A stretch of DNA of 64,000 bases from Shimia biformata (GTDB lineage: Bacteria > Pseudomonadota > Alphaproteobacteria > Rhodobacterales > Rhodobacteraceae): contig NZ_JAFEJK010000001.1 in assembly GCF_016888515.1 (NCBI RefSeq), forward strand, positions 1,955,475 to 2,019,474. Direction: 5' to 3'. The notes beneath the pieces were generated by a model. That model searched no databases. It was not told the DNA's origin and worked only from the letters and a program-made list of their open reading frames with translations. The number at the start of each line of letters is the position of its first letter. The first letter of the stretch is position 1. Both the position numbers and the translations under genes were made by a program. Shown here one piece after another: positions 8,586-17,455 of the stretch.

Positions 8586-9659
8586 TCAGGCGCGGAAATG
8601 TTTCGACAGTTTCAGGCCCTGACCCTGGTAATTCGACGCGATCCCCGCGCCGTAAAGCTGGGTCGGCACGTCTGACATGCGCTCATAGACCAGCCGCCCC
8701 ACGACCTGCCCGTGTTCCAGCACGAAAGGCGCCTCGTGACAGCGCACTTCCAGCACCCCGCGTGACCCTTTTCCGCCCACGGCGTCATGGCCGAAACCGG
8801 GGTCGAAGAAGCCGGCGTAATGCACGCGGAATTCGCCGACCATGGCAAGAAACGGTGCCATTTCAGCGGCATAGGCGGGCGGGATATGCACCGCTTCGCG
8901 GCTGACAAGGATATAGAAGGCGCCGGGGTCAAGGATGATCTGGCCGTCCTTGCTGTGCAGTTCTTCCCAGTATTCGGCCGGGTCATACTGTCCGATCCTG
9001 TCAAGGTCGATCACCCCGGTATGCGGTTTCGCGCGATAGCCGACCAGCGTGCCCTTGCCGGGTTTCAGATCAACCGAGAAGCCAAGCCCGTCATCAATCA
9101 CCGGGTCGCCATCCACAAGCGGGGCGCGGTCATGCAGCACGCGCAAATCGGCGTCCGACAGGATGCTTTGCCCGGCGCGGAACCGGATCTGGTTGAGCCG
9201 CATCCCCGGCCGCACGAGGACTGAGAAAGAGCGGGGACAGATCTCGGCATAAAGCGGGCCGGTGTATCCCGGCGCGATGCGGTCGAACTCGGTCCCGCCA
9301 TCGGTGATGGTGCGGGTCAGAAGGTCCAGCCGCCCGGTCGAGCTTTTGGCATTGGCGACCGCCTGCACGTCGTCGGGCAGGGCCAGGCTTTCCATCAGCG
9401 GCACGACATAGACGCAGCCTTTTTCCAGAACCGCGCCGTCGGACAGGTCGATCCGGTGCATCTCGAACTCGGTCAGCCGGTCGGCGACGGTGCGGCCCGC
9501 GCCGGCAAGGAAGGACGCGCGCACGCGATAGGCGACCGTGCCAAGGCGCAGATCGAGGCTGGCGGGTTGCACCTGGCCGTCGTCCACCGGGCGGGTGGCC
9601 GCGATCTGACGGGTTTCAATCATGGTTTCAATGGCTTGGCAGGGCAGGACGCCTGTCAT
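8586..9659 (-). CDS. dcd: 2'-deoxycytidine 5'-triphosphate deaminase, long form
   Basis: A 357-residue member of the dCTP deaminase/dUTPase trimeric family, making dUTP from dCTP in the dTMP pathway. It is about twice the length of the classical ~190-residue enzyme, as expected for the alphaproteobacterial long form with two dUTPase-like folds in tandem. Seen motifs include VQPASLDLRLG near the N-terminus, NAKSSTGRLDLLTR (family ligand loop) and, in the second half, VEFRVHYAGFFDPGFGH-type sequence (HYAGFFDPGFGHD). It is convergent with the small gene at 8361 (12-bp gap) and has the tRNA-Pro terminator just upstream. Confidence 0.88.
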   Translation of the reverse strand: MTGVLPCQAIETMIETRQIAATRPVDDGQVQPASLDLRLGTVAYRVRASFLAGAGRTVADRLTEFEMHRIDLSDGAVLEKGCVYVVPLMESLALPDDVQAVANAKSSTGRLDLLTRTITDGGTEFDRIAPGYTGPLYAEICPRSFSVLVRPGMRLNQIRFRAGQSILSDADLRVLHDRAPLVDGDPVIDDGLGFSVDLKPGKGTLVGYRAKPHTGVIDLDRIGQYDPAEYWEELHSKDGQIILDPGAFYILVSREAVHIPPAYAAEMAPFLAMVGEFRVHYAGFFDPGFGHDAVGGKGSRGVLEVRCHEAPFVLEHGQVVGRLVYERMSDVPTQLYGAGIASNYQGQGLKLSKHFRA

Positions 9660-9683
9660 CTCATTCCCCCCGGATATGAAAAA

Positions 9684-9716
9684 CGCCCGGGCCTTGCGGC
9701 ACGCGGGCGATTTTTT
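9684..9716 (-). terminator. Rho-independent terminator of tRNA-Pro
   Basis: Read on the minus strand, a CGCCCG...CGGGCG stem (9684-9709) is followed by a run of T residues (9679-9683 in plus-strand A). A second T-run flanks the other side, so it could work in both directions. It lies directly after the encoded CCA end of tRNA-Pro. Confidence 0.7.
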
Positions 9717-9793
9717 TGGTCGGGCTAGCAGGACTCGAACCTGCGACCTTCCGTCCCCCAGACGGACGCGCTACCAGGCTGCGCCATAGCCCG
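9717..9793 (-). tRNA. tRNA-Pro (GGG)
   Basis: A 77-nt cloverleaf on the minus strand. The acceptor stem CGGGCTA/TAGCCCG has the C1-G72 pair characteristic of tRNA-Pro, the D-stem is GCGC/GCGC, the anticodon stem TCCGT/ACGGA encloses the loop CTGGGGG with anticodon GGG, and the T-arm GCAGG-TTCGAGT-CCTGC is intact. Discriminator A and the 3' CCA are encoded. It lies 59 nt downstream of the merR-like gene but has its own promoter-like sequence and terminator. Confidence 0.97.
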
Positions 9794-9807
9794 ACGATGG
9801 GCCGTTC

Positions 9808-9837
9808 ATAACGAATTGAGGGGCAAGGGCAAGTCAA
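9808..9837 (-). promoter_or_regulatory. Promoter of tRNA-Pro
   Basis: On the minus strand a TTGACT -35 (followed by TG, a common alphaproteobacterial extension) at 9832-9837 and a -10 like CGTTAT at 9808-9813 are separated by 18 bp. Transcription would begin a few bases before the mature tRNA 5' end. This suggests independent expression rather than read-through from ihfA-merR only. Confidence 0.5.
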
Positions 9838-9852
9838 AAATGCCAAGTCTCG

Positions 9853-10773
9853 TCAGCCTTCGGCGCTTTCGTTCAGACGGGCGGCCAGCGCCTCGAGTCG
9901 GGTCATCGCCTGGCGCGCCGCTTCGCGGTGTTCGGCGGGGATCGCGCGGTGTTTCATAAGGGCTGACAGAAGCGAATCAAGCGGCCCCGCCGGATGATCC
10001 CTGCCTGAGTCGCCCGTGGCCTCGTGCGACGGCGCGGCAAGCGGCGCGGGGGCAGGGGATGTATCCGTGCTGTCGGTCACCGGATCGTCCGCGGCCGTGT
10101 CTGTCGCGACCTCTGTGGTGGCGTCGGGGGTGCTTTCGGCAGAGTCTTCTTCTGGCGCGGTGGCGGGCGGTTCGGAGACCGAGTCGCTGGCGACCTCCGC
10201 CGCCACTTCGTCATCCTCATCGAGGTCCGACATGTCAAAGCTGGGCTGTTGCAGGAACGCCGGAAGCGCGTCGGATTCGGGCGGCACCTGATCCGCGTCT
10301 TTCGCAGGCGCGACGTCTGCCTCAGGTGTCGCGTCGACCGCCACGATATCAGGTGTTTCGGGTGATGCATCGGCTGTGATGTCGGCAGGCTTTGGCACTT
10401 CTGCCGCTGCCAGGTCCGTCACCGTCTGATCTGGTGCCTGTTCTGCGGCATCCGTGTCCGGTGCGGCCTTGGCGGGCACCACCGCGTCGTCATCGTCATC
10501 CAGCGGCTGCGACAGGCCCGAAACATGCTTGACCCCCTGTTCGCGCAGCAGTTTTTGCGCGCCCTTGATGGTCATGCCCTCGTCATGCAGCAGGTGTTTG
10601 ATGCCGCCCAGAAGCAGCATGTCGGCGGGGCGGTAATACCGCCGCCCGCCGGCGCGTTTCACCGGTTTGACCTGTGGAAACTTGCTTTCCCAGAAGCGCA
10701 GAACATGGGCCTGAGTGTCCAGCCAATCGGCCACTTCGCTGATGGTGCGAAAGGCGTCTGGGGATTTGGCCAT
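9853..10773 (-). CDS. MerR-family transcriptional regulator, acidic C-terminal tail
   Basis: A 306-residue protein with an N-terminal MerR winged helix-turn-helix in residues 1-80 ([37 protein letters not shown]). The remaining ~220 residues are a low-complexity Asp/Glu/Ala/Pro-rich region with no cysteine cluster or ligand domain, ending in a helical segment ([19 protein letters not shown]). This architecture is the one found directly downstream of ihfA in alphaproteobacteria. It is not an obvious metal or redox sensor, so it is a poor candidate for the MerR-type promoter at 18.75 kb. Targets unknown. Confidence 0.88.
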   Translation of the reverse strand: MAKSPDAFRTISEVADWLDTQAHVLRFWESKFPQVKPVKRAGGRRYYRPADMLLLGGIKHLLHDEGMTIKGAQKLLREQGVKHVSGLSQPLDDDDDAVVPAKAAPDTDAAEQAPDQTVTDLAAAEVPKPADITADASPETPDIVAVDATPEADVAPAKDADQVPPESDALPAFLQQPSFDMSDLDEDDEVAAEVASDSVSEPPATAPEEDSAESTPDATTEVATDTAADDPVTDSTDTSPAPAPLAAPSHEATGDSGRDHPAGPLDSLLSALMKHRAIPAEHREAARQAMTRLEALAARLNESAEG

Positions 10774-10787
10774 GTGTCCTGTCCGCC

Positions 10788-11090
10788 TTACTTGCTGTTT
10801 CCGGCCGCGACGCGGTCCTTCATCAGGTGGGACGGGCGGAAAGTCAGAACCCGGCGGGGATTGATCGGGACCTCTTCGCCGGTCTTGGGATTGCGCCCGA
10901 TGCGGGCTGCCTTGTCACGCACGCTGAAGGTGCCGAAGGACGAAATCTTGACCTGTTCGCCGCGCACCAGCGCGTCCGAGATATGGGCCAGAACGTCCTC
11001 GACCAGTTCCGCCGAGTCATTGCGCGACAGGCCAACCTCGCGGAACACCGCTTCACTCAAGTCCATCCGTGTGAGCGTTTTTTGGCTCAT
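10788..11090 (-). CDS. ihfA: Integration host factor subunit alpha
   Basis: A 100-residue DNA-bending protein of the HU/IHF family, working as a heterodimer with IhfB. Characteristic sequence: [18 protein letters not shown] at the start, [14 protein letters not shown] and [12 protein letters not shown] (the beta-arm that intercalates at the DNA kink). The ATG at 11090 is chosen because GGGGAGGA lies 7 nt upstream and the length then matches IhfA; an in-frame extension of 11 residues is not conserved-looking. It is the middle gene of fabH-ihfA-merR. Confidence 0.95.
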   Translation of the reverse strand: MSQKTLTRMDLSEAVFREVGLSRNDSAELVEDVLAHISDALVRGEQVKISSFGTFSVRDKAARIGRNPKTGEEVPINPRRVLTFRPSHLMKDRVAAGNSK

Positions 11091-11208
11091 CTCATCCTCC
11101 CCGCGATCCGTTTGGACAAACATAGGGGATTGGTTTTTTCCGAGTCAATGGCGGCGTTCGGAAAAAATCGTTGCGCGACAGGCGTTAACCCGCTTGTCGC
11201 GGGGTCGA

Positions 11209-12183
11209 TTACCAGCGCAGAACCACCGCGCCCCAGGCCAGACCGCCGCCAATCGCCTCGGCCACCAGAAGGTCGCCCTTCTTGATCTGGCCGCGCTCGA
11301 CACCCACGGCCAGCGCCAGCGGGATCGACGCTGCGGATGTGTTGCCGTGGTCCTGAACCGTGACGATCACGTTGTCCATCGGCAGGCCCATCTTCTTGGC
11401 GGTGCCCTGAATGATGCGGATATTGGCCTGATGCGGAACGATCCAGTCGACCTCGTTATCCTTGATGCCGACCTTTTCCAGCGCCTTGTGTGCCGTGGCC
11501 GCCAGCTTCTCAACCGCTTGGCGAAACAGCAGGTTTCCCTGCATCCGCAGCTTGCCGGCCTGCCCGGTGGTCGAAACCCCGCCATCGACATAGAGCATGT
11601 CGCGATAGCGCCCGTCCGAGTTCAGGTCAGATGAGAGGATGCCCCGATCAGCCGCGTCTCCGTTGCCGTCTTCGGCCGCCAGAACCAGCGCGCCCGCGCC
11701 GTCGCCGAACAGGACACAGGTGGCGCGGTCTTCCCAGTCCATGATGCGGCTGAAGGTTTCGGCACCGATGACCAGCACGCGCTTGGCCTGACCCGAGAGG
11801 ATCAGCGCATTGGCATTGGTCAGCGCGAAAATGAAGCCCGCGCAGACGGCCTGAACGTCAAAGCCGAATCCGCCGGTCATGCCGATCTTTTCCTGGATCA
11901 TGGTGGCAACCGAGGGGAACGTCAGGTCCGGCGTCGAGGTGGCGACCACCACGGCGTCAATATCGTCCGGTGTCAGTCCGGCGTTTTCCAGCGCACGGGT
12001 TGCGGCCGTGGCGCCCATGTCCGACGTGGTCTCGCCCTCGGCGGCGAAATGGCGGCGCTCGATCCCGGAACGGGTGCGAATCCACTCATCCGTCGTGTCG
12101 AGGAAAGTTTCAAATTCCGCATTGGGAACAATACGTTCGGGCAGATAGTGCCCAACGCCCTGAACGACGGCGCGAATGGTCAT
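11209..12183 (-). CDS. fabH: Beta-ketoacyl-ACP synthase III
   Basis: A 324-residue thiolase-fold enzyme that condenses acetyl-CoA with malonyl-ACP to start type II fatty-acid synthesis. The nucleophilic Cys114 is in QAVCAGFIFA, with His in VPHQANIRI and Asn in DHGNTSAAS completing the Cys-His-Asn triad. Length and motifs are standard. It follows plsX by 12-13 bp on the same strand, linking fatty-acid initiation with phospholipid synthesis. Confidence 0.96.
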   Translation of the reverse strand: MTIRAVVQGVGHYLPERIVPNAEFETFLDTTDEWIRTRSGIERRHFAAEGETTSDMGATAATRALENAGLTPDDIDAVVVATSTPDLTFPSVATMIQEKIGMTGGFGFDVQAVCAGFIFALTNANALILSGQAKRVLVIGAETFSRIMDWEDRATCVLFGDGAGALVLAAEDGNGDAADRGILSSDLNSDGRYRDMLYVDGGVSTTGQAGKLRMQGNLLFRQAVEKLAATAHKALEKVGIKDNEVDWIVPHQANIRIIQGTAKKMGLPMDNVIVTVQDHGNTSAASIPLALAVGVERGQIKKGDLLVAEAIGGGLAWGAVVLRW

Positions 12184-12195
12184 GATGCGTTTCCG

Positions 12196-13287
12196 TTATT
12201 TGCCCCCATCGGCCTCGTCATTCTGCGGCAGGCTGACAGCGGATGCAACCCGCGCCGCCAGCTTTTGCGAGAAACCCGATTGCGACAATTTGAATGCCAG
12301 CTTGATGGCCGCTGAAACCCCGGTGGCATCGGCGGCGCCGTGGGATTTGACAACCGTGCCGTTCAGCCCAAGGAAAACCCCGCCGTTGACGCGGCGCGGG
12401 TCGATGCGTTTGTTCAGGCGGCGCAGGGACGGGTAGGCCAGAAGCGCGGCCAGACGTGACATGGGCGAGAATTTGAACGCCTCGCGCAGAAGATCCCCGA
12501 TCAGGCTGGCGGTGCCTTCGCCGGTCTTGATCGCGACATTGCCGGTAAACCCGTCGGTGACGATCACATCGGCGCGGTTGCCGGGGATGTCCTTGCCTTC
12601 GACAAAGCCGACAAACTCGTAATTGGCGGCCCCGGCGTTCTGCGAGATCAGGTCATGGGCCAGCTTCAGCTCGGCCCGGCCCTTGTGTTCCTCGGTGCCG
12701 ACATTGAGCAGGCCAACACGGGGGCGGGGCAGTTCCATGCCGTTCCGGGCATAAGATGCGCCCATCAGCGCATATTGCAGCAGGTCGTTTTCATCGGCGC
12801 GCACATCCGCGCCCACGTCCAGCATGATGTTGAACCCCTGGGGGCTGCGCGAGGGCCAGAGAATCGCAATGGCCGGGCGGTTCACACCCGGCAGCTTGCG
12901 CAGCCGCACCACCGACAGCATCATCAGCGCGCCGGTATTGCCGCAGCTGACACAGACGTCGGCCTCACCGTCGCGCACCGAGTCAACAGCCGACCACATC
13001 GAGCTGTCCTTGCCGTTGCGCATCACGTGGCTGGGCTTGTCCTCCATCGACACGACGCCTTTTGCGTCGCGGAACTGAACACGGCCATCCAAAGCGCGCT
13101 TGCGCTCGACCAGCGGGCGCAGCTCGGATTCGGGACCATGCAGGATGAAGGCGATGTCCGGGTTCTTCTTGGCAGAATGAGACATGCCGGCAACAACGGT
13201 TGCCGGCCCCCGATCGCCGCCCATGGCGTCAATAGAGATGATGGTGCGCCCGGCACCCGCGATTGTCTTTTCAGGCATTGCGGTCAT
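12196..13287 (-). CDS. plsX: Phosphate acyltransferase PlsX
   Basis: A ~363-residue peripheral enzyme that converts acyl-ACP to acyl-phosphate for glycerol-3-phosphate acylation by PlsY. The signature IISIDAMGGDRGP stands near the N-terminus, and VSCGNTGALM and IVTDGFTGNVAIK-like sequence follow. Two starts are plausible three codons apart (13287 and 13278); neither has a strong ribosome site, and in-frame codons further upstream would intrude on rpmF. It lies 19 bp downstream of rpmF and immediately before fabH. Confidence 0.95.
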   Translation of the reverse strand: MTAMPEKTIAGAGRTIISIDAMGGDRGPATVVAGMSHSAKKNPDIAFILHGPESELRPLVERKRALDGRVQFRDAKGVVSMEDKPSHVMRNGKDSSMWSAVDSVRDGEADVCVSCGNTGALMMLSVVRLRKLPGVNRPAIAILWPSRSPQGFNIMLDVGADVRADENDLLQYALMGASYARNGMELPRPRVGLLNVGTEEHKGRAELKLAHDLISQNAGAANYEFVGFVEGKDIPGNRADVIVTDGFTGNVAIKTGEGTASLIGDLLREAFKFSPMSRLAALLAYPSLRRLNKRIDPRRVNGGVFLGLNGTVVKSHGAADATGVSAAIKLAFKLSQSGFSQKLAARVASAVSLPQNDEADGGK

Positions 13288-13306
13288 GCGGGCGCAGATC
13301 CGTGGC

Positions 13307-13513
13307 TTATGCCGCGTCTTCGTCCAGGTCGATCTCTTCAACCATCGAGACAACCTCACGGTCGTCGTAATGGCCGCAGGATGCGCAGACGTGATGCGGG
13401 CGCTTCAGCTCACCGCAGTTCGGGCATTCGTTGGGGTTTGCCGCAACCAGCGCATCATGGGCGCGACGGTTGTTGCGGCGCGATTTCGAGACTTTGTTCT
13501 GCTGGACAGCCAT
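13307..13513 (-). CDS. rpmF: 50S ribosomal protein L32
   Basis: A 68-residue ribosomal protein. It starts [19 protein letters not shown], which is the canonical L32 N-terminus, and carries a zinc-ribbon with CPNC...CASC spacing in the middle. AGGAAATAGGTT upstream of the ATG at 13513 gives a reasonable ribosome site; the longer open frame upstream is not L32-like. Position between yceD and plsX is the classical bacterial order. Confidence 0.97.
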   Translation of the reverse strand: MAVQQNKVSKSRRNNRRAHDALVAANPNECPNCGELKRPHHVCASCGHYDDREVVSMVEEIDLDEDAA

Positions 13514-13651
13514 GTCGCAACCTATTTCCTGAGGGGCATCATTGCCCGATTTCCTGAGCGTGTGGAGGCCATACGCGCGTCTGCGCGCCATGTCCAACGC
13601 TAAATTCCAATGAGCGCGCGAAAATACTGCGAATCTCGCGCGGTGCAAGCG

Positions 13652-14212
13652 CTATTTTTCGCCGTCCTTCTTCAGCTGGTCTTTCAGCGCCGAAAGCCCG
13701 GCAAAAGGCTTGGTTTCCTCGTCAGTCATGGCCTTTTTCCCCGGCTCTGTAAAGACCGCTTCGCCAAGGCTGGCATCCTCTTTTCGCGGATAAAGCGGCA
13801 GGTTCAGCGCCAGCGCCTCGGCCAGGATCGCCCCAAGATCTATTGTCGCCTTCAGCGGTTCGATGGATTCGTCGGCGTCCATTTCGACCTCGGCATCCTC
13901 TTCCTCGGGGTCGTGCCATTCGGCAAGGAACAGCCGCTCGACCGGCGCATCAACGCGGGTTGTCACATGGTCAAGCGTCACCACGCAGGGCTGCACAACG
14001 GTAAAGCCGATCTCGGCAGAAAGCCGCCAGTCGCGTTTGCCTTCGGCCCGCAGGGCGCCTTTGAATCGCAGCTTGCGCAGGGCAACGACACCCATTTCGT
14101 CACCCAGGGCGTCCAATTCGGCCCGGTCGGGTGTGATCTCGAACGGCGTCGGCTGGTTCTGGGCCAGGTCAACGACCCTCAGAACACGTGATTTGTCTCT
14201 GCTCTCTGCCAT
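13652..14212 (-). CDS. yceD: DUF177 / YceD family protein
   Basis: A 186-residue YceD-type protein, a family linked to large-subunit rRNA accumulation and nearly always adjacent to rpmF. Recognisable are TRVDAPVERLFLAEWHDPE and the acidic stretch EDAEVEMDADESIEPL followed by IDLGAILAEALALNLPLYP. The C-terminus is Lys-rich. It is the first gene of the yceD-rpmF-plsX-fabH-ihfA-merR run and is divergent from bamE across 89 bp. Confidence 0.9.
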   Translation of the reverse strand: MAESRDKSRVLRVVDLAQNQPTPFEITPDRAELDALGDEMGVVALRKLRFKGALRAEGKRDWRLSAEIGFTVVQPCVVTLDHVTTRVDAPVERLFLAEWHDPEEEDAEVEMDADESIEPLKATIDLGAILAEALALNLPLYPRKEDASLGEAVFTEPGKKAMTDEETKPFAGLSALKDQLKKDGEK

Positions 14213-14301
14213 CGGACCCTACTTTCCATTCTTGAACCAAACGGTTTCATTCTGTAAGCGGGATAAAAGGCGGTTACCGCCGAGGCAAGAGGGCAGCACG
14301 C

Positions 14302-14754
14302 ATGGCGCGCATCGGACAGGTCAAATCACTGGCATTTGCCATGATGCTTCTGGCTGTTGCGGCCTGCACGACCCAGTATCGCAATCACGGCTATGTCCCC
14401 ACGGATGACGAACTCTCGGAGATTCGCCTTGGCGTCGACACCCGCGACAGCGTGACCGAGGCGCTTGGCACCCCGACCGCTGGCGGGGTTCTGGACGACT
14501 CGGGCTTTTACTACGTGCGCAGCAAGGTAAAGCATTTCGGCGCCCGCCGCCCCGAGGTGGTCGAACGTCAGCTTGTCGCGATCTCGTTCAACAACCGTGG
14601 CGTCGTTGAAGGCGTGCAGCGGTTCTCATTACAGGACGGGCTGGTCGTGCCGCTGTCCAAGCGCGTGACCGACAACGGGCTTGAGAATGAGAACTTCCTC
14701 AAGCAGATGCTGCAGAACCTGGGCAATTTCGACGCCGGTTCCTTCTTCTCATAA
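14302..14754 (+). CDS. bamE: Outer membrane assembly lipoprotein BamE (SmpA/OmlA)
   Basis: A 150-residue lipoprotein of the BAM complex that inserts beta-barrel proteins into the outer membrane. The N-terminus is a lipoprotein signal with the lipobox VAAC (Cys22). The SmpA/OmlA domain is evident in GYVPTDDELSEIRLGVDTRDSVTEALG and RPEVVERQLVAISFNN, with the VxxxLGxP-type turn (EALGTPT). The divergent partner yceD shares the promoter region. BamA and BamD are not in this window. Confidence 0.92.
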   Translation: MARIGQVKSLAFAMMLLAVAACTTQYRNHGYVPTDDELSEIRLGVDTRDSVTEALGTPTAGGVLDDSGFYYVRSKVKHFGARRPEVVERQLVAISFNNRGVVEGVQRFSLQDGLVVPLSKRVTDNGLENENFLKQMLQNLGNFDAGSFFS

Positions 14755-14859
14755 CGTCAGTCCTTCGCCGATTGTCACGAAGCGGTGCCCTGGGCGTCAT
14801 TGCCATGTCACGAAGCCACGATCTAAGTTAATGTGGACGTGACAAGGACGGGGCGCATC

Positions 14860-15597
14860 ATGCCGGGCCTGCGAAAAAGCCGCTACCTGTTGAAGAAGGC
14901 CGACACCGAGGCCGAGGTCATCGCGGCCCAGGCGCTGCGGGGGCGGGCCTTTCTTGGCCATGACGATGGCACGCTGGACGCGGACGCCTTTGATCCGTTC
15001 TGCACCCATTTCCTGGTGATCGACATTGCATCCGGGCAGCTGGTCTGCTGTTTCCGGGTCCTGCCCCTGCGCGACGGCACCGAGATCGGGCGCAGCTATT
15101 CCGCCCAGTTCTATGAGTTGTCGGCGCTGGAAGGGTTCGCCGGAAAGATGGTCGAGATGGGCCGTTTCTGCATCCATCCCGACTGGCACGATCCCGACAT
15201 CCTGCGCGTTGCCTGGGGCGGCATGACGCAATATGTCGATGAAAACGGGGTCGAGATGCTGTTTGGCTGTTCGTCCTTTTCCGGCACTGACGCCAAGGCC
15301 CATGCCGATGCCTTTGCAATGCTGCGCGACCGCCACCTTGCGCCGAAACGCTGGCTGCCGCGGGTGAAGGCGCCCAACGTGTTCCGCTTTGCCGCCCGGC
15401 TGCGGCGCAAGCCCAACCTGAAGGCGGCTCAAAAGGCGATGCCGCCCTTGTTGAAAACCTATCTTCTGATGGGCGGCTGGGTCAGTGACCACGCCGTTGT
15501 CGACCAGAGCCTGAACACGCTGCATGTCTTTACCGGGGTCGAGATCAACGCCATTCCTCCCGCCCGCAAGCGCCTGTTGCGCGGGCTGGCGACGTGA
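14860..15597 (+). CDS. olsB: Ornithine-acyl-ACP N-acyltransferase (OlsB-like, GNAT fold)
   Basis: A ~245-residue GNAT-fold acyltransferase of the hemolysin/OlsB family, which forms lyso-ornithine lipid from 3-hydroxyacyl-ACP. Typical segments are RAFLGHDDGTLDADAFDPFC, QLVCCFRVLPL, SYSAQFYEL and VEMGRFCIHPDW. OlsA (the O-acyltransferase) is not adjacent, so ornithine-lipid synthesis would be completed elsewhere. An ATG nine codons upstream (14833) has no ribosome site; ATG 14860 is preceded by AAGGACGGGG. Ornithine lipids replace phospholipids under phosphate limitation in many Rhodobacterales, which is background knowledge and not shown here. Confidence 0.83.
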   Translation: MPGLRKSRYLLKKADTEAEVIAAQALRGRAFLGHDDGTLDADAFDPFCTHFLVIDIASGQLVCCFRVLPLRDGTEIGRSYSAQFYELSALEGFAGKMVEMGRFCIHPDWHDPDILRVAWGGMTQYVDENGVEMLFGCSSFSGTDAKAHADAFAMLRDRHLAPKRWLPRVKAPNVFRFAARLRRKPNLKAAQKAMPPLLKTYLLMGGWVSDHAVVDQSLNTLHVFTGVEINAIPPARKRLLRGLAT

Positions 15598-15649
15598 ACG
15601 CCGTCTGAGGACCATTGACGTTTCCCAAGGCCCGGTTTAGCCCCGCCGC

Positions 15650-17455
15650 ATGGCACGTGTACCCCTTTTGCAAATGTCCGGCATCTCGCTCACCTTTGGC
15701 GGTGATCCGGTGTTCCATGACCTTGATCTTGTCGTTCAGCCGGGCGACCGTGTGGCGCTTGTCGGGCGTAACGGCTCCGGCAAATCGACCCTGATGAAGG
15801 TGATGGCCGGGCTGGTCGAACCGGACGCGGGTGAGGTGATCGTGCCGCCGGGCCTGTCGGTCGGCTATATGGAGCAGGACCCGGACATGAGCGGGTTTGC
15901 GACCCTGGGCGATTTTGCCGCCGCCACGCTGGAACCGGGCGAGATGTACCGGGTCGAGCGCGCCGGAGAGGGGCTCAAGTTCGACCCCGCCCGCGCGGTC
16001 GAAACGGCCTCGGGCGGGGAGCGCCGCCGCGCGGCGCTGGCGCGGCTGATGGCGGAAGCACCGGACCTGATGCTGCTGGACGAGCCGACGAACCACCTTG
16101 ATATCGAGGCGATCGGCTGGCTTGAGGACGAGTTGAAGGCGACCCGCGCGGGCTTTGTCCTGATCAGCCACGACCGTGCTTTTCTGCGTGAACTGACCCG
16201 CGCAACCCTTTGGATTGACAGGGGAATGGTGCGTCGGCAAGAGCGTGGTTTTGCCGATTTCGAAGCCTGGCGGGACAAGATCTGGGAAGACGAGGACATG
16301 GCCCGTCACAAGATGGACCGCAAGATCAAATCCGAGGCCCGCTGGGCCGTGGAAGGCATCAGCGCCCGGCGCAAGCGCAACATGGGCCGGGTGCGTGCGC
16401 TGCAAGACCTGCGGGCCGAACGCGCGGCGATGATCCGGCGGCAGGGCGCGGCGGCGATGGCACTGGCCTCTGGCCCGAAGTCCGGCAAGAAGGTGATCGA
16501 AGCCAGGGGGCTGGCGAAATCCTATGGTGGCAAGACCATCGTCAAGGGGTTCGACCTGTTGGTGCAGCGCGGCGATCGCGTGGCCTTTGTCGGGCCGAAC
16601 GGGGTGGGCAAGACCACGCTGATCAAGATGCTGCTGGGGCAGGTCGCCCCGGATGAGGGCACCGTGCAGCTTGGCACCAACCTTGTGCCCGCGATCTTCG
16701 ACCAGAGCCGCGACCAGCTGGACGATGACATGACGCTTTGGGACAGCCTGACCGGAGACCCCGAGATGCGGGTCTCGGGCAAGGCGGATCAGATCATGGT
16801 GCGCGGTCAGCCAAAACACGTGGTCGGCTACCTCAAGGAATTTCTGTTCGACGACCGCCAGGCCCGCGCGCCGGTGCGATCCTTGTCGGGGGGCGAAAAG
16901 GCGCGGCTGCTGCTGGCGAAACTGATGGCGCGGGAAAGCAACCTCTTGGTGCTGGACGAACCGACCAACGATCTGGATGTCGAGACGCTGGATCTGTTGC
17001 AGGAGCTTCTGGACGATTATGACGGCACCGTGCTTCTGGTCAGCCACGACCGCGATTTTCTCGATCGCGTCGCCACCACGACCGTCGCAATGGAAGGCAA
17101 TGGCCGCGCCACGGTCTATGCCGGCGGCTGGAGCGATTATCGCAGCCAGCGGCAGGATGATGAGTCGGAAAAGATTGAGAAATCAAAGCCGAAGGCCGAG
17201 AAGCTAAAGCAGGACAAGCCCGCGCAGGAAGGGCTGAGTTTTACCGAAAAGCACCGGCTTGAGAAACTGCCCGCGATCATTGACCGTCTCGGTGCCGAGA
17301 TCGCCAAGCTGGAAGAGTTCATGGCCGACCCAGACCTCTTCGCCAAGGAGCCGGTGAAGTTCCAGAAAGCCACTGAAGCGCTGGTCGAGCGCCAGAAGGC
17401 GCTGGCCGACGCTGAAGAGGAATGGCTGATGCTGGAAGAAAAGGCCGAAGGCTAG
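15650..17455 (+). CDS. ABC-F family ATPase (Uup-like)
   Basis: A 601-residue soluble protein with two ABC ATPase domains and no membrane segment. Domain 1 has Walker A GRNGSGKST (residues 39-47), signature ASGGERRR and Walker B LMLLDEPTNHLD. Domain 2 has GPNGVGKTT, LSGGEKARLL and LVLDEPTNDLD. The tail after residue ~510 is Lys/Glu-rich coiled coil (KSKPKAEKLKQDK, then AEIAKLEEFM), the C-terminal DNA/ribosome-binding extension typical of Uup. ABC-F proteins act on ribosomes or, for Uup, on DNA integrity. Its stop shares a CTAG with the convergent gene at 17452. Confidence 0.92.
   Translation: MARVPLLQMSGISLTFGGDPVFHDLDLVVQPGDRVALVGRNGSGKSTLMKVMAGLVEPDAGEVIVPPGLSVGYMEQDPDMSGFATLGDFAAATLEPGEMYRVERAGEGLKFDPARAVETASGGERRRAALARLMAEAPDLMLLDEPTNHLDIEAIGWLEDELKATRAGFVLISHDRAFLRELTRATLWIDRGMVRRQERGFADFEAWRDKIWEDEDMARHKMDRKIKSEARWAVEGISARRKRNMGRVRALQDLRAERAAMIRRQGAAAMALASGPKSGKKVIEARGLAKSYGGKTIVKGFDLLVQRGDRVAFVGPNGVGKTTLIKMLLGQVAPDEGTVQLGTNLVPAIFDQSRDQLDDDMTLWDSLTGDPEMRVSGKADQIMVRGQPKHVVGYLKEFLFDDRQARAPVRSLSGGEKARLLLAKLMARESNLLVLDEPTNDLDVETLDLLQELLDDYDGTVLLVSHDRDFLDRVATTTVAMEGNGRATVYAGGWSDYRSQRQDDESEKIEKSKPKAEKLKQDKPAQEGLSFTEKHRLEKLPAIIDRLGAEIAKLEEFMADPDLFAKEPVKFQKATEALVERQKALADAEEEWLMLEEKAEG

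Noticed and set aside
9717-9793. tRNA-Pro as an integration site for a mobile element
   Set aside because: There is no integrase, no direct repeat of the tRNA 3' end and no change in composition on either side.
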